Source: Flavobacteriales bacterium (GTDB lineage: Bacteria > Bacteroidota > Bacteroidia > Flavobacteriales_F > PHOS-HE28). Taken from it: 64,000 nt of DNA. Of this stretch, positions 8,219-16,206 are shown in pieces. The translations under genes were made by a program, and so were the position numbers. The stretch covers positions 2,277,001 through 2,341,000 of the forward strand of contig JADJWA010000001.1 of assembly GCA_016716605.1 (NCBI GenBank), given 5' to 3'. Positions within the stretch are counted from its first letter, which is position 1. Each line of letters starts with the position of its first letter. Under the pieces are notes generated by a model that was given only the letters and a program-made list of their open reading frames with translations, searched no databases and was not told the DNA's origin.

Positions 8219-10801
8219 TTATGGCAATTGCTCAACCCTAACATTGGTTGGCACGGCACCACCGATATTGAACAGGATGGGGTCACGGTCATTATCCTCG
8301 CCCACGTACTTCACCGTGCCATCGAGGTTCACGTCCTCCATGAGGTATCCAGTGGCCGTATTCGTAGGCACCGAGCCGCCAATCGCTGCCAGAATCGGGT
8401 CGCGATCGTTCAACTCGCCTACGTACTTCAGGAAAGTGTCTCGCTGCACGTTCCCGGACCATAGCGTCATGTTCGATCCGTTCATCCTGCGCGAATCGGT
8501 GCCATAGGTCTGGGTGCCAGCCGATCGGAAATCGACCATTGTGGTCCCTTCAGTGAGCGAAACCGGGTTGAGGGTCATGCAACCGTGATGATTCCTATGA
8601 CGCACGGCCAAATGGAAGTTGCCATCGAGCATGCCGAAGCGGACCACTCCACCGGATCCAGAGACCACATTCCCGCTGCGGGTCACCAACGCGCTACGGG
8701 TCGCAACAATCTGAGCGGGATTCCCGGCACTGCGCAACTCGAGCAGGACCCAATCAACAGGGGCATCATTCCCGGTGGTCTGCAGGAAGCCTTGAGTGGC
8801 CGTTTCGCCGCCGCCGCCAGCAGCGTGATTGAATCCTAAAGCGGTAAATGGTTCGGTTGCTGGCACCAATCCGGCAGCGCGCAGGCCGTCATTCATCTGG
8901 CCCGAAGTCGTGTTGAACGGGCCATCAAGGATCACCTTCACATCTGCGCTTACTCCCTGATGCACCGTGGCGGTCACCATGGTGCGCGCGCTTTCCGCGA
9001 TGACGTCGTTGGTGGAGACGCGCCAGTCGTAGAGGAAATAGTAAACGCCCGATCCGCCCGAGGAGCCCGTGATGGAGCCCAAAGAACCGATGGCGTACGG
9101 GTAGCTCACCCCAGCGTTGTTGCGGTACAGGTCCTGAAACACATCGCTGTTGTCATCAAAGGCTGTGATCGCATGCTGGGTTCCTGCGGGAACATCCCAG
9201 TTCACGGTCACCTCGGTCATGCCTGGCGCGAGCTCGATGAATTTCTCCTCAATCAGATTCCCGAGCTGATCACGCAGGACGAATTGGCGCTTTCCGAAGC
9301 TATTCGCATACACCTTGAAGGATTCAAGCTTGAATGGCTCGTAGGCATCGAAGTAGAGCCAATGCTTGCCGTTGAAATAGCCTCCGCCGCCTGAATTATC
9401 AGGTTTGCCAACGTTGAGCGAAACGCCAGACGAGCTATTCGATGCCGTGGCCCAATAGTTCGTGGTGCTCGTGAGAACAGGCGTGGCGAACTGGTTGCCG
9501 GACCCGATCTGGTTACCGCCCGCAGGTGCGTCGTACCAGCGCACATTGCTGCCGGTGGCGGTGATCTGGGCTGCATTGCCGGTGAGTACCGTAGCGCCCG
9601 TTCCTGTTGGGGCTGCGGGCGGCGCCAGGACGCTGACCGTGATGCTCGGTGTGGCAATGGATCCACAAGGTGCGGTGACGGTGCATGAATATGTGCCGGC
9701 CGCAGAAACCGTGATTGACCGCGCTGTGGCGCCATTGCTCCACAGATAGCTGTACCCAGGCGTGGCAGTAAGGGTAATGGTCTCACCCTGTGCGATCATG
9801 GCGCGCTTATTCGCCATAATGCTTCCCGTACCACCGCTGCCCGAAGCTTTCTGGGTGTTGATGGAGATTGGGATCATGGTGTAATTGTTATCCTCGTTCT
9901 CCTCCCGCCATGCATCCTGCGGATCCACTTCCGCTACGATCCAATAGTTGCCATTGCAAAGCACCGGAAGCCCTGGGTTTCCTGGAAGAAGGTTGATCCA
10001 CATGCCATCCAAGCCCTCCGAGTAGATATCGTTCTTTCCCACGCTGATGCCCTGGAAATTCTCGGAGCAACTGTAGCCGACACCGAGGCCATAGTTCGGG
10101 AAATTGCTCGAACTGTTCAGTGCCGTGCCCTGATTGTACAGCTGCGAGGTCCGGCAGTGTCCGGAGCTCGAAGGGCAGGTGCTCAGGTCCATCAAGCAGA
10201 ATCCCAACTTCGCCCCAGTAGCCACAACCGGCCAGAGCCTCGGGTCGGAGACACCAGGCTGCTCGATCCGAAGGGTCATCGTGGTCCAATCATCCACATG
10301 GTAATGATTGTGCGTAGGGTGATAGGTCATCGTGCCACGAAGCTCCTCGGTATAGGTCATCGTACTGCCCTGCTTCCGGTACACGCGCTGATAGAGGCGT
10401 TGTTTGGCCTCAAAGCCGTTCGGGCAGGTGAATCCGTTGTTGTCGTTGGGAAGGTTGTCCACCACGATCGTATCGGGCCCGCAGATGAATGTCCGCTCAT
10501 TCGCAGCGTTCTTCCCACGAACTTCCAAGGGGCCGAAACCTTGGTTTGGGGTGCTTCCGCTCACTCGGAGACGGCCGGCGTTACTGGTGGCGTTCTGCGC
10601 GTACTGGTTCGGGCCGCCTGAGTAGTTGGCCAGCGCATACCAGGAAATTTGGATATCAGGCAATAGGTCACACGTGGTTTGCCCCGATACCCTGCACTGA
10701 CAAGTGTTCGCGCTTGTGGTGGTGCACTGCCCGAGAACGGTGCCGGAACCAAAGAGCGCTAGAATGAATGAGGCCAGGCCTCCGAGTTGAATCGTCCTCA
10801 T
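8219..10801 (-). CDS. Secreted lysyl oxidase-domain protein (copper amine oxidase family)
   Basis: An 860-residue exported protein. The start at 10801 gives the signal peptide MRTIQLGGLASFILALFGSG...LGQ; the open frame extends 11 codons upstream. Residues about 30-310 match the lysyl oxidase catalytic domain. The copper site HPTHNHYH (His161, 164, 166, 168) aligns with the HxxHxHxH of animal enzymes. GAKLGFCLMD holds Lys198, the counterpart of the cofactor lysine, and NDIYSEGLDGMW holds Tyr260, the counterpart of the cofactor tyrosine. Known enzymes oxidise peptidyl lysine to allysine and so cross-link proteins; the bacterial substrate is unknown. An Ig/PKD-like domain and a beta-sandwich follow. 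The C-terminus has two copies of a module with KYVGE.NDRDPIL..IGG.VPTN, common at the ends of Bacteroidota exported proteins; no standard type A T9SS tail is obvious. It precedes the thrombospondin-repeat gene. Confidence 0.85.
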   Translation of the reverse strand: MRTIQLGGLASFILALFGSGTVLGQCTTTSANTCQCRVSGQTTCDLLPDIQISWYALANYSGGPNQYAQNATSNAGRLRVSGSTPNQGFGPLEVRGKNAANERTFICGPDTIVVDNLPNDNNGFTCPNGFEAKQRLYQRVYRKQGSTMTYTEELRGTMTYHPTHNHYHVDDWTTMTLRIEQPGVSDPRLWPVVATGAKLGFCLMDLSTCPSSSGHCRTSQLYNQGTALNSSSNFPNYGLGVGYSCSENFQGISVGKNDIYSEGLDGMWINLLPGNPGLPVLCNGNYWIVAEVDPQDAWREENEDNNYTMIPISINTQKASGSGGTGSIMANKRAMIAQGETITLTATPGYSYLWSNGATARSITVSAAGTYSCTVTAPCGSIATPSITVSVLAPPAAPTGTGATVLTGNAAQITATGSNVRWYDAPAGGNQIGSGNQFATPVLTSTTNYWATASNSSSGVSLNVGKPDNSGGGGYFNGKHWLYFDAYEPFKLESFKVYANSFGKRQFVLRDQLGNLIEEKFIELAPGMTEVTVNWDVPAGTQHAITAFDDNSDVFQDLYRNNAGVSYPYAIGSLGSITGSSGGSGVYYFLYDWRVSTNDVIAESARTMVTATVHQGVSADVKVILDGPFNTTSGQMNDGLRAAGLVPATEPFTALGFNHAAGGGGETATQGFLQTTGNDAPVDWVLLELRSAGNPAQIVATRSALVTRSGNVVSGSGGVVRFGMLDGNFHLAVRHRNHHGCMTLNPVSLTEGTTMVDFRSAGTQTYGTDSRRMNGSNMTLWSGNVQRDTFLKYVGELNDRDPILAAIGGSVPTNTATGYLMEDVNLDGTVKYVGEDNDRDPILFNIGGAVPTNVRVEQLP

Positions 10802-10857
10802 GCGATGGTGATTTGCCCGAATCAGGCCGCGCAAGATACCAGTTGGATCTTACAAGG

Positions 10858-12120
10858 TCAATGCACCAAGAAACGGCTGGTCATTGGTTTCCCGTGACTG
10901 ACGATGCACAACAAGTACCCGCCTGGCGTGAGCCGAAGTCCCTCGAATCGAAGCGATTTGCCGTCCTGTGCACGACCGCTAGCGTGCAATCGCCCGCTTG
11001 TGTCCGAAATTGACCATTTAATTGGCTCGACGGCATTGTCCATATGCACCGTGAAGGTCCCATCGTTCAGCGTTGGAATGATCCGGAAACCTGAATCATC
11101 CGGGCCCAGTCCATCGGTTCCGAGAGTATGGTCGAGGCGTGCTGCGCCACCGTCGTACAAGGCTACCCAAATGCCGCCATCGGGTGCCACGGTCACGTCA
11201 TTGAGCGTATTGACCGGTAATGCCGAATTCGCGGAAGTATAGCTATAGAAGCTGCCGCTCGCATCGCGGCGGATCAAGCCAGCCACCTGGGAGGCGAGCC
11301 ACAGGTTGCCCGTTGCATCCTGGTCGATACCGACAAGCGCATTGGTGGGGAGATCAGAATTGAAGCTGTTGTACTGGAACCAGGTGCCCCCGTACCAATC
11401 TCCAAATTGCCTGAGCAGGCCAGCGGCTGGAGTCGCTACCCAGCGCTCATCGGCATCCAGGTCCAAGAGCACGCCGCGCTGGGTGTTATCCCAAAAGCCG
11501 GAGTTGAAGGTGGTGAAGAAGTGCACGCTGGTGTCAGTGAGGAAATGGAAGCCGCCATTTAGCGTTCCGAGCACATAGAGGCCGTCGTCGCGCGAATCGA
11601 TGGAAAGGATGTGGTCGCCGTTGAGCACGCGCCCGTTGTAGCTTGCGGGAGTGCTGTCGTAGATCCGCCATTCGGAGCCTGTATAGCAGGCCAGCCCACT
11701 CACCGTTCCGAACCAGATCCAGCCATTCACGTCCTCGTGGATGGCGTTCACCTGGTCATCAGGCATCTCGGAATTAAGGGTGCTGAACACCTGCCAGTCC
11801 TGTCCATCAAAGAGTACTGCACCGCTGATTGAAGTTCCGATCCAAAGGCGCCCCTGGCTATCATGGAGCAGCGCTCGGAGGGAGTTGTCAGGAAGGTCCG
11901 AATTGCTGGTCTGGAAGACCTCGTGCTCACCGTTCTCCCAGCGCCATAGCCCCCAGTCTGTTGCCGCCCAAACCACGCCATCGGGCTGCACAGCGATGTC
12001 CAGTACCGTATTGCTGGGAAGTCCTTCATTGGCCATGTCGAAGACTTGCCATGCTTGCGCACCGGCCTTCATGCTCCAGCATGAACAAGCTGCTATGAGA
12101 ACAGGCGCGATCCGCATCAT
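10858..12120 (-). CDS. Secreted beta-propeller protein (Reg_prop-like) with T9SS tail
   Basis: A 420-residue exported protein. Residues 1-22 form a signal peptide ending at GAQ. About six repeats follow, each with the pattern of two-component-regulator propeller blades: VWAATDWGLWRW, LWIGTSISGAVLFDG, IWFGTVSGLACYTG, LWLASQVAGLIRRD, IWVALYDGGAARLD. No kinase or transmembrane helix follows, so this is a free propeller and not a hybrid sensor. The last about 75 residues (PTLNDGTFTV...SRFLVH) resemble a T9SS sorting domain. The start ATG overlaps the stop of the preceding gene by 4 bp (TCAT read on plus), so the two are probably translationally coupled. The ligand is unknown. Confidence 0.8.
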   Translation of the reverse strand: MMRIAPVLIAACSCWSMKAGAQAWQVFDMANEGLPSNTVLDIAVQPDGVVWAATDWGLWRWENGEHEVFQTSNSDLPDNSLRALLHDSQGRLWIGTSISGAVLFDGQDWQVFSTLNSEMPDDQVNAIHEDVNGWIWFGTVSGLACYTGSEWRIYDSTPASYNGRVLNGDHILSIDSRDDGLYVLGTLNGGFHFLTDTSVHFFTTFNSGFWDNTQRGVLLDLDADERWVATPAAGLLRQFGDWYGGTWFQYNSFNSDLPTNALVGIDQDATGNLWLASQVAGLIRRDASGSFYSYTSANSALPVNTLNDVTVAPDGGIWVALYDGGAARLDHTLGTDGLGPDDSGFRIIPTLNDGTFTVHMDNAVEPIKWSISDTSGRLHASGRAQDGKSLRFEGLRLTPGGYLLCIVSHGKPMTSRFLVH

Positions 12121-12947
12121 CGTGCAATGATCAACGGAGCGCCCAAGGCGCGGTAAACCGCGGACAAAGTCATGTGGTAGGCACCTGACGGCAGACCGCT
12201 CACATCAATCGGCGCTCCTGATTTGAGGTTGCTCAGGGCCAACACGGTCCTACCGGCGGCATCCGTGATGGAGCCGTTCAGGCTGATTGGTTCGTCCAAG
12301 GGGAATTGAACCATCACCAGGTCGCTCGCCGGATTCGGTTGCAGGGTAAGGGTCGGCGTGATCGATGGCGACGGAACTCCGGTTGCGGTCGGACCAGTGA
12401 TGATTACCCCCGGTGGTGTCATGCTGACCCCCGCTAGCGATATGAAGTAAGACCGGTTGTTGTCTGTGGTCCACTGGTCGTCAGCGATCTCGAAGGAGGT
12501 GCCGCCAGGATCATTCGTGATGGGGATCTGGTAAACGGTCACCCATTCATCAGCTGGAAGGCTCTGCTCACATCCTCCATCGTCAAAGAGGTCGCCGAGC
12601 AGGGTTAGCCCGACCGAGGTCCATGTGCGGTACTTGTACCCGGTTCCCGGGGACTGCGTGCTAGAGGGGGCCACCGGGAATGCCACGCTGGGCGCCGGGC
12701 ACCAAGCACTTGACCCGAGTCCCAAAGTGGCCGGTGAGGAATCCGGCCACCGGACCGTGAACACGCAACTGCTCAGCAACTGATCGAAGCTGAAATCGTT
12801 CGCGCGAAGCTTCACCAGGAGCTGCTGATTGCCGACATCATGCTCCAGCGTGATGTCAACTCCTGTCGGGAGCTGAGCATTCGTTGCTCCGGATCCTGCG
12901 ATTGCTGATGCCATAAGGGCAACGCGCCACGGTATAGTCCTGATCAT
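12117..12947 (-). CDS. Secreted T9SS protein, short paralogue of the thrombospondin-repeat protein's N-domain
   Basis: A 276-residue exported protein. The start at 12947 (MIRTIPWRVALMASAIAGSG...NAQ) gives a signal peptide, and the perfect -7 box 16 bp upstream supports it over the longer open frame. The mature part follows the same plan as the N-terminal domain of the 3440-8146 protein: LPTGVDI, LLVKLRAN.FSF.QLLS..FTVRW..SSPATL, WC, GYKYRTW, DDGGC...LPADEWV, NRSYFISLAGV. The C-terminal about 80 residues (LTLQPNPASDLVMVQFPL...GAYHMTLS) form a T9SS sorting domain. It lacks the thrombospondin array entirely. It is the first gene of a two-gene unit with the propeller protein. Confidence 0.82.
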   Translation of the reverse strand: MIRTIPWRVALMASAIAGSGATNAQLPTGVDITLEHDVGNQQLLVKLRANDFSFDQLLSSCVFTVRWPDSSPATLGLGSSAWCPAPSVAFPVAPSSTQSPGTGYKYRTWTSVGLTLLGDLFDDGGCEQSLPADEWVTVYQIPITNDPGGTSFEIADDQWTTDNNRSYFISLAGVSMTPPGVIITGPTATGVPSPSITPTLTLQPNPASDLVMVQFPLDEPISLNGSITDAAGRTVLALSNLKSGAPIDVSGLPSGAYHMTLSAVYRALGAPLIIAR

Positions 12948-12962
12948 GAGGCTTGGGTAGGA

Positions 12963-12970
12963 CAAAACTA
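12963..12970 (-). promoter_or_regulatory. Bacteroidota -7 box for the 12947 gene
   Basis: TAGTTTTG on the minus strand is a perfect TAnnTTTG match, ending 15 bp before the ATG at 12947. No TTG -33 element is seen at the expected spacing. It places the transcript start near 12957 and excludes the longer open frame. Confidence 0.5.
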
Positions 12971-13044
12971 GGTGAATCGGCATGCGTGTATCACGGACGC
13001 GGATCAGTTCGGTGCCAACGGCAGCACGAATGGGGCGAAAACGA

Positions 13045-14001
13045 TTAGAGCAGTTCCTGCACGATTCGATCAACCGTTACGCCCTCGGCCTCAGCCTTGT
13101 AGTTCCGCACAATCCTGTGCCGCAGGATCGGCAGCGCAACGGCCTGTACATCAGCGATGTCAGGGGAGAATCGACCGTGAGCCAAAGCATGGGCCTTGGC
13201 ACCGATCACCAGGTATTGCGATGCGCGAGGCCCGGCGCCCCAGCCAACATGATCGTTGATTATCGCGGGCGTGGCGGGCAGGCCGGGTCTTGTGCGGGTG
13301 GAGAGCTTGACCGCGTACTCGAGCACATTGTCCGCCACGGGGATCCGGCGCACGAGGCCTTGGAAGTGCAGGATCTCTTCAGCCGTGAGCACGGGCTTTA
13401 GCTCGGGTTGCGCATCGCTAGTGGTCGATTTCACTACCTGGATCTCCTCGGCGAACGTCGGGTAGTCCACCCTGATGTCGAACATGAATCGGTCGAGCTG
13501 GGCCTCGGGCAGCGGGTACGTGCCTTCCTGCTCGATTGGGTTCTGCGTGGCCAGAACGAAGAACGGTTCTGGTAAGCGGTGCGTTTGACCGGCGGCGGTC
13601 ACCGCTTTCTCCTGCATGGCTTCGAGCAGGGCGGCCTGGGTCTTGGGCGGCGTCCGATTGATCTCATCGGCCAGGATGATGTTGGCGAAGAGGGGTCCCT
13701 TGATGAATCGGAAATGCCGGTCTTCACCCAGGATCTCACTGCCAATGATGTCGCTGGGCATAAGGTCCGGCGTGAATTGAATGCGATTGAAGCTCAATCC
13801 GAGCGAGCGGGCCACCGTGTTCACCAGCAGGGTCTTCGCCAAACCGGGCACGCCTACCAACAGGCAATGGCCGCGGCTGAAGATCCCCAGCAGCACATGA
13901 TCCACCACGGCATCCTGCCCGATGATCACTTTGTTCACTTCGGCTTTCAGGCGGCGGTACTGCTCGCCGAATCGCTCTACGCTCTGCACATCGTTGCTCA
14001 T
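13045..14001 (-). CDS. MoxR-family AAA+ ATPase
   Basis: A 318-residue cytoplasmic AAA+ ATPase of the MoxR/RavA group, a family that helps assemble or activate protein complexes. The Walker A is GVPGLAKT (residues 50-57), the Walker B/sensor region is ILADEINRTPPKTQAALLEAM, and the family signature ATQNPIEQEGTYPLPEAQLD is present. I start at 14001 (MSNDVQSVERF), where the ATG overlaps the TGA of the upstream isomerase gene by 4 bp; the open frame runs 35 codons further inside that gene. It is the last gene of the isomerase operon. MoxR genes often neighbour DUF58/VWA genes, but none lies here. Confidence 0.92.
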   Translation of the reverse strand: MSNDVQSVERFGEQYRRLKAEVNKVIIGQDAVVDHVLLGIFSRGHCLLVGVPGLAKTLLVNTVARSLGLSFNRIQFTPDLMPSDIIGSEILGEDRHFRFIKGPLFANIILADEINRTPPKTQAALLEAMQEKAVTAAGQTHRLPEPFFVLATQNPIEQEGTYPLPEAQLDRFMFDIRVDYPTFAEEIQVVKSTTSDAQPELKPVLTAEEILHFQGLVRRIPVADNVLEYAVKLSTRTRPGLPATPAIINDHVGWGAGPRASQYLVIGAKAHALAHGRFSPDIADVQAVALPILRHRIVRNYKAEAEGVTVDRIVQELL

Positions 14002-15365
14002 GGTCGTGGTCCGATATCCGGCTGGTTCCAAGGGTGTGTGAAGGGACAATCCCGGTAATCGGGGTCGATGCGGATGAAGGTGCCGCCGGCGCGCTCGTTG
14101 ATCCACCGGTCAACGGCTTCCTGCCGTTTGCGAGCTTCCGCGGCTTGATGGATCAGTCGGTAATCGTCTCGCAGATTGGCGCGGTGCGGCTCAGAGCGGC
14201 TCAGCAAGCGGAGCAGGCGGTATGACTTGCTGCCATCGGGGCTGATGATCACCTGCGGCTCGCTGATCTCACCGGGCTTCAGCTTGTCGAGCACGAAGAA
14301 GGTCTGCTGGTCAAGCGCCTTCAGGTCCCAACGGGTCGAATTCGTATTCGGCTCAACCATCAGCCCGCGGTTGCCCTTGCTGTCCTCGTCGTGGCTCAAG
14401 GCCAGCGCGGCCTCACCGAAATCGCCCGTGCCGGCCAGGACCGCTGTGCGCACGCTGTCGAGGCGGTCGCGCTCGCGCAGGAGATCGGCCGGTGAGACCT
14501 TCGGGATCATGAGGATGTGTCGGGCATTGTACTGTTCGCCGCGCCGTTCGATCATCTGCATGAAGTGCCAGCCGAATTGCGTGCTGAACACATTGCTCAC
14601 TTCACCGTCCTTCAGGCTCATGGCCACGGCATCGAACTCGGGCACCATGACGCCCGGTGGCACCATGCCCAGTTCACCGCATTCACGCGCTGAACCGGGG
14701 TCTTCGGAATATGACATGGCGAGCACGCAGAAGTCCTTCTCCTTCTTCATCACCGCCTCGCGGTACTCCTCCATCTTGCGGCGGATTCGCCTGGTCTCCT
14801 CTTCATTGGCCTTGGGCTCGCGCAGGATCGAAGCGAACTCCACCTCGGTTCCCACGTACGGCACGCTGTCCTCCGGTATGCGATCGAAGAACCGCTTCAC
14901 ATCGCGCGGCGTCAGTGTCACATCAGCGGTGATGCGCTGCTGCACCTGCTGCATGAGCAATTGGTCATGCACCTGCTTGCGGAAGTCCTCCTTGATCTCC
15001 GCGATGCTCTTGCCATAATACTCCTCGAGCTTGCGATCGCCGCCGATCTGCTGGGAGAAATACCGGATCCGGCGGTCGAGCTCGGCTTCCACCTGCGCGT
15101 CATCCACCACCACGCTGTCAAGCTTGCCCTGCTCCACCAGCAGCTTCTCGAACAGGAGTTCCTCGAGCATGGCGCAGCGCAGCCCTTCAGCCGGAGCCCC
15201 GCTTTGGCGGGCTTGCTCGGCTTTGCCAGAGACATCGGAGTGCAGGATGGCCTCGCGGCCCACGACGGCCACCACTTTGTCGATGAGCAGCGCTTGGGGC
15301 TGGGCGATCATGCCGAGCGGCGCAAGCAGCACCAGCATCAGGGTCTCAAGGCGTTTCGATCGCAT
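13998..15365 (-). CDS. SurA-like periplasmic peptidyl-prolyl isomerase
   Basis: A 455-residue periplasmic chaperone/isomerase. A signal peptide (residues 1-22, ending MIAQ) is followed by a SurA-type N-terminal helical domain (about 24-165: LLIDKVVAVVGREAILHSDV, LRCAMLEELLFEKLLVEQG). Two parvulin-type modules follow: the first about 170-275 (EFASILRE...FGWHFMQMIERR), the second about 277-390 starting at YNARHILMIP. SurA proteins guide outer-membrane beta-barrel proteins through the periplasm. The gene overlaps the lipoprotein gene upstream by 20 bp and the MoxR gene downstream by 4 bp. An outer-membrane biogenesis role fits the family, but the exact clients here are inferred. Confidence 0.9.
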   Translation of the reverse strand: MRSKRLETLMLVLLAPLGMIAQPQALLIDKVVAVVGREAILHSDVSGKAEQARQSGAPAEGLRCAMLEELLFEKLLVEQGKLDSVVVDDAQVEAELDRRIRYFSQQIGGDRKLEEYYGKSIAEIKEDFRKQVHDQLLMQQVQQRITADVTLTPRDVKRFFDRIPEDSVPYVGTEVEFASILREPKANEEETRRIRRKMEEYREAVMKKEKDFCVLAMSYSEDPGSARECGELGMVPPGVMVPEFDAVAMSLKDGEVSNVFSTQFGWHFMQMIERRGEQYNARHILMIPKVSPADLLRERDRLDSVRTAVLAGTGDFGEAALALSHDEDSKGNRGLMVEPNTNSTRWDLKALDQQTFFVLDKLKPGEISEPQVIISPDGSKSYRLLRLLSRSEPHRANLRDDYRLIHQAAEARKRQEAVDRWINERAGGTFIRIDPDYRDCPFTHPWNQPDIGPRP

Positions 15366-16206
15366 CGGCTGCCAGGGCTTGTTGGTAGAGGTCCTCGCGC
15401 ATGCGCTCGATGAGGCTGAGCTTGCGCTGGTTCAGCAGGATCGAGCGGATGTCCTGTTGCACGAGCTCGATGGGAGCCGGGCTTAGGCGGGGCCGAAGTT
15501 CGAGTATGTCAAGGAACCAGGCGCCTTCCTCATCGCGCAAGGAGATCCGTTTGCCTCCGACGGGCACTGACGTCAATGTCTCCACGGGCACTTCATTCCT
15601 AAGCTCGGTCAAGGTGGTCCAGGTGGAACTACGGTCCGTGATGGTCACGCCCCGCTTGGCCAATTGGATCTCCACTTCTCGCATGTCGTCGGCGCTGCCG
15701 CTGAGGAAACGGTCCTCGATCCGCTTGAGGGCTCGGCGGTCGTTCTCTGCCACCCTGAACCAGCGTGCTCGCATGAGGTCATCGCGCAGCACGAAACGCT
15801 CCGTGTTTCCCTGATAGTACTCCTCGATCTCACCGGGCGTGAAGGCAGTGTCGAGCCGCTGGTCCACGAGTTCCTCCTCGTAGGCGTGGAGCAGCAGCGA
15901 ATTGCGGTAATCGCGCAGCTCGGCATCGAATCGTTTCCTGCTCTCCGCGAGCTGCAGTTCGGCGTGATGCAATTCCACTTGCTGCCTGAGCCAGTTCTTC
16001 AGGTAGGCCTGCACCAGCGCTGAGCTGTCCTCTGGCGCGGTACCCATGGGCACGATCTGGCGAAGGTCGCTCCAGCGCAGTTGGGAATTGTAAGCGCGCG
16101 CCACCACGGGGTCATCGTCATCGCTCGAAACGGCGCAAGCCGATAGGGTAGCCAAGGCGATGAGCCAGCCGCACGCTGAGCCTAGCTGACCGCGCCGCCG
16201 GGTCAC
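15346..16206 (-). CDS. Periplasmic lipoprotein resembling a degenerate peptidyl-prolyl isomerase
   Basis: A 286-residue probable lipoprotein. It starts with GTG at 16206, overlapping the TGA of the upstream gene by 4 bp. Residues 1-24 are a lipoprotein signal with lipobox LSAC, so Cys24 is the likely acylation site, and an acidic linker (SSDDDDP) follows. The rest is helical, and its arrangement (ALVQAYLKNWLRQQVELHHA, then FTPGEIEEYYQ...RFVLRDDLMRARWFRV) parallels SurA/PpiC-type proteins. The usual HIL strand that opens a parvulin domain is replaced by RARWFRV and the active-site pattern is not recognisable. It probably acts as a chaperone rather than an isomerase (inference). Confidence 0.7.
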   Translation of the reverse strand: MTRRRGQLGSACGWLIALATLSACAVSSDDDDPVVARAYNSQLRWSDLRQIVPMGTAPEDSSALVQAYLKNWLRQQVELHHAELQLAESRKRFDAELRDYRNSLLLHAYEEELVDQRLDTAFTPGEIEEYYQGNTERFVLRDDLMRARWFRVAENDRRALKRIEDRFLSGSADDMREVEIQLAKRGVTITDRSSTWTTLTELRNEVPVETLTSVPVGGKRISLRDEEGAWFLDILELRPRLSPAPIELVQQDIRSILLNQRKLSLIERMREDLYQQALAADAIETP

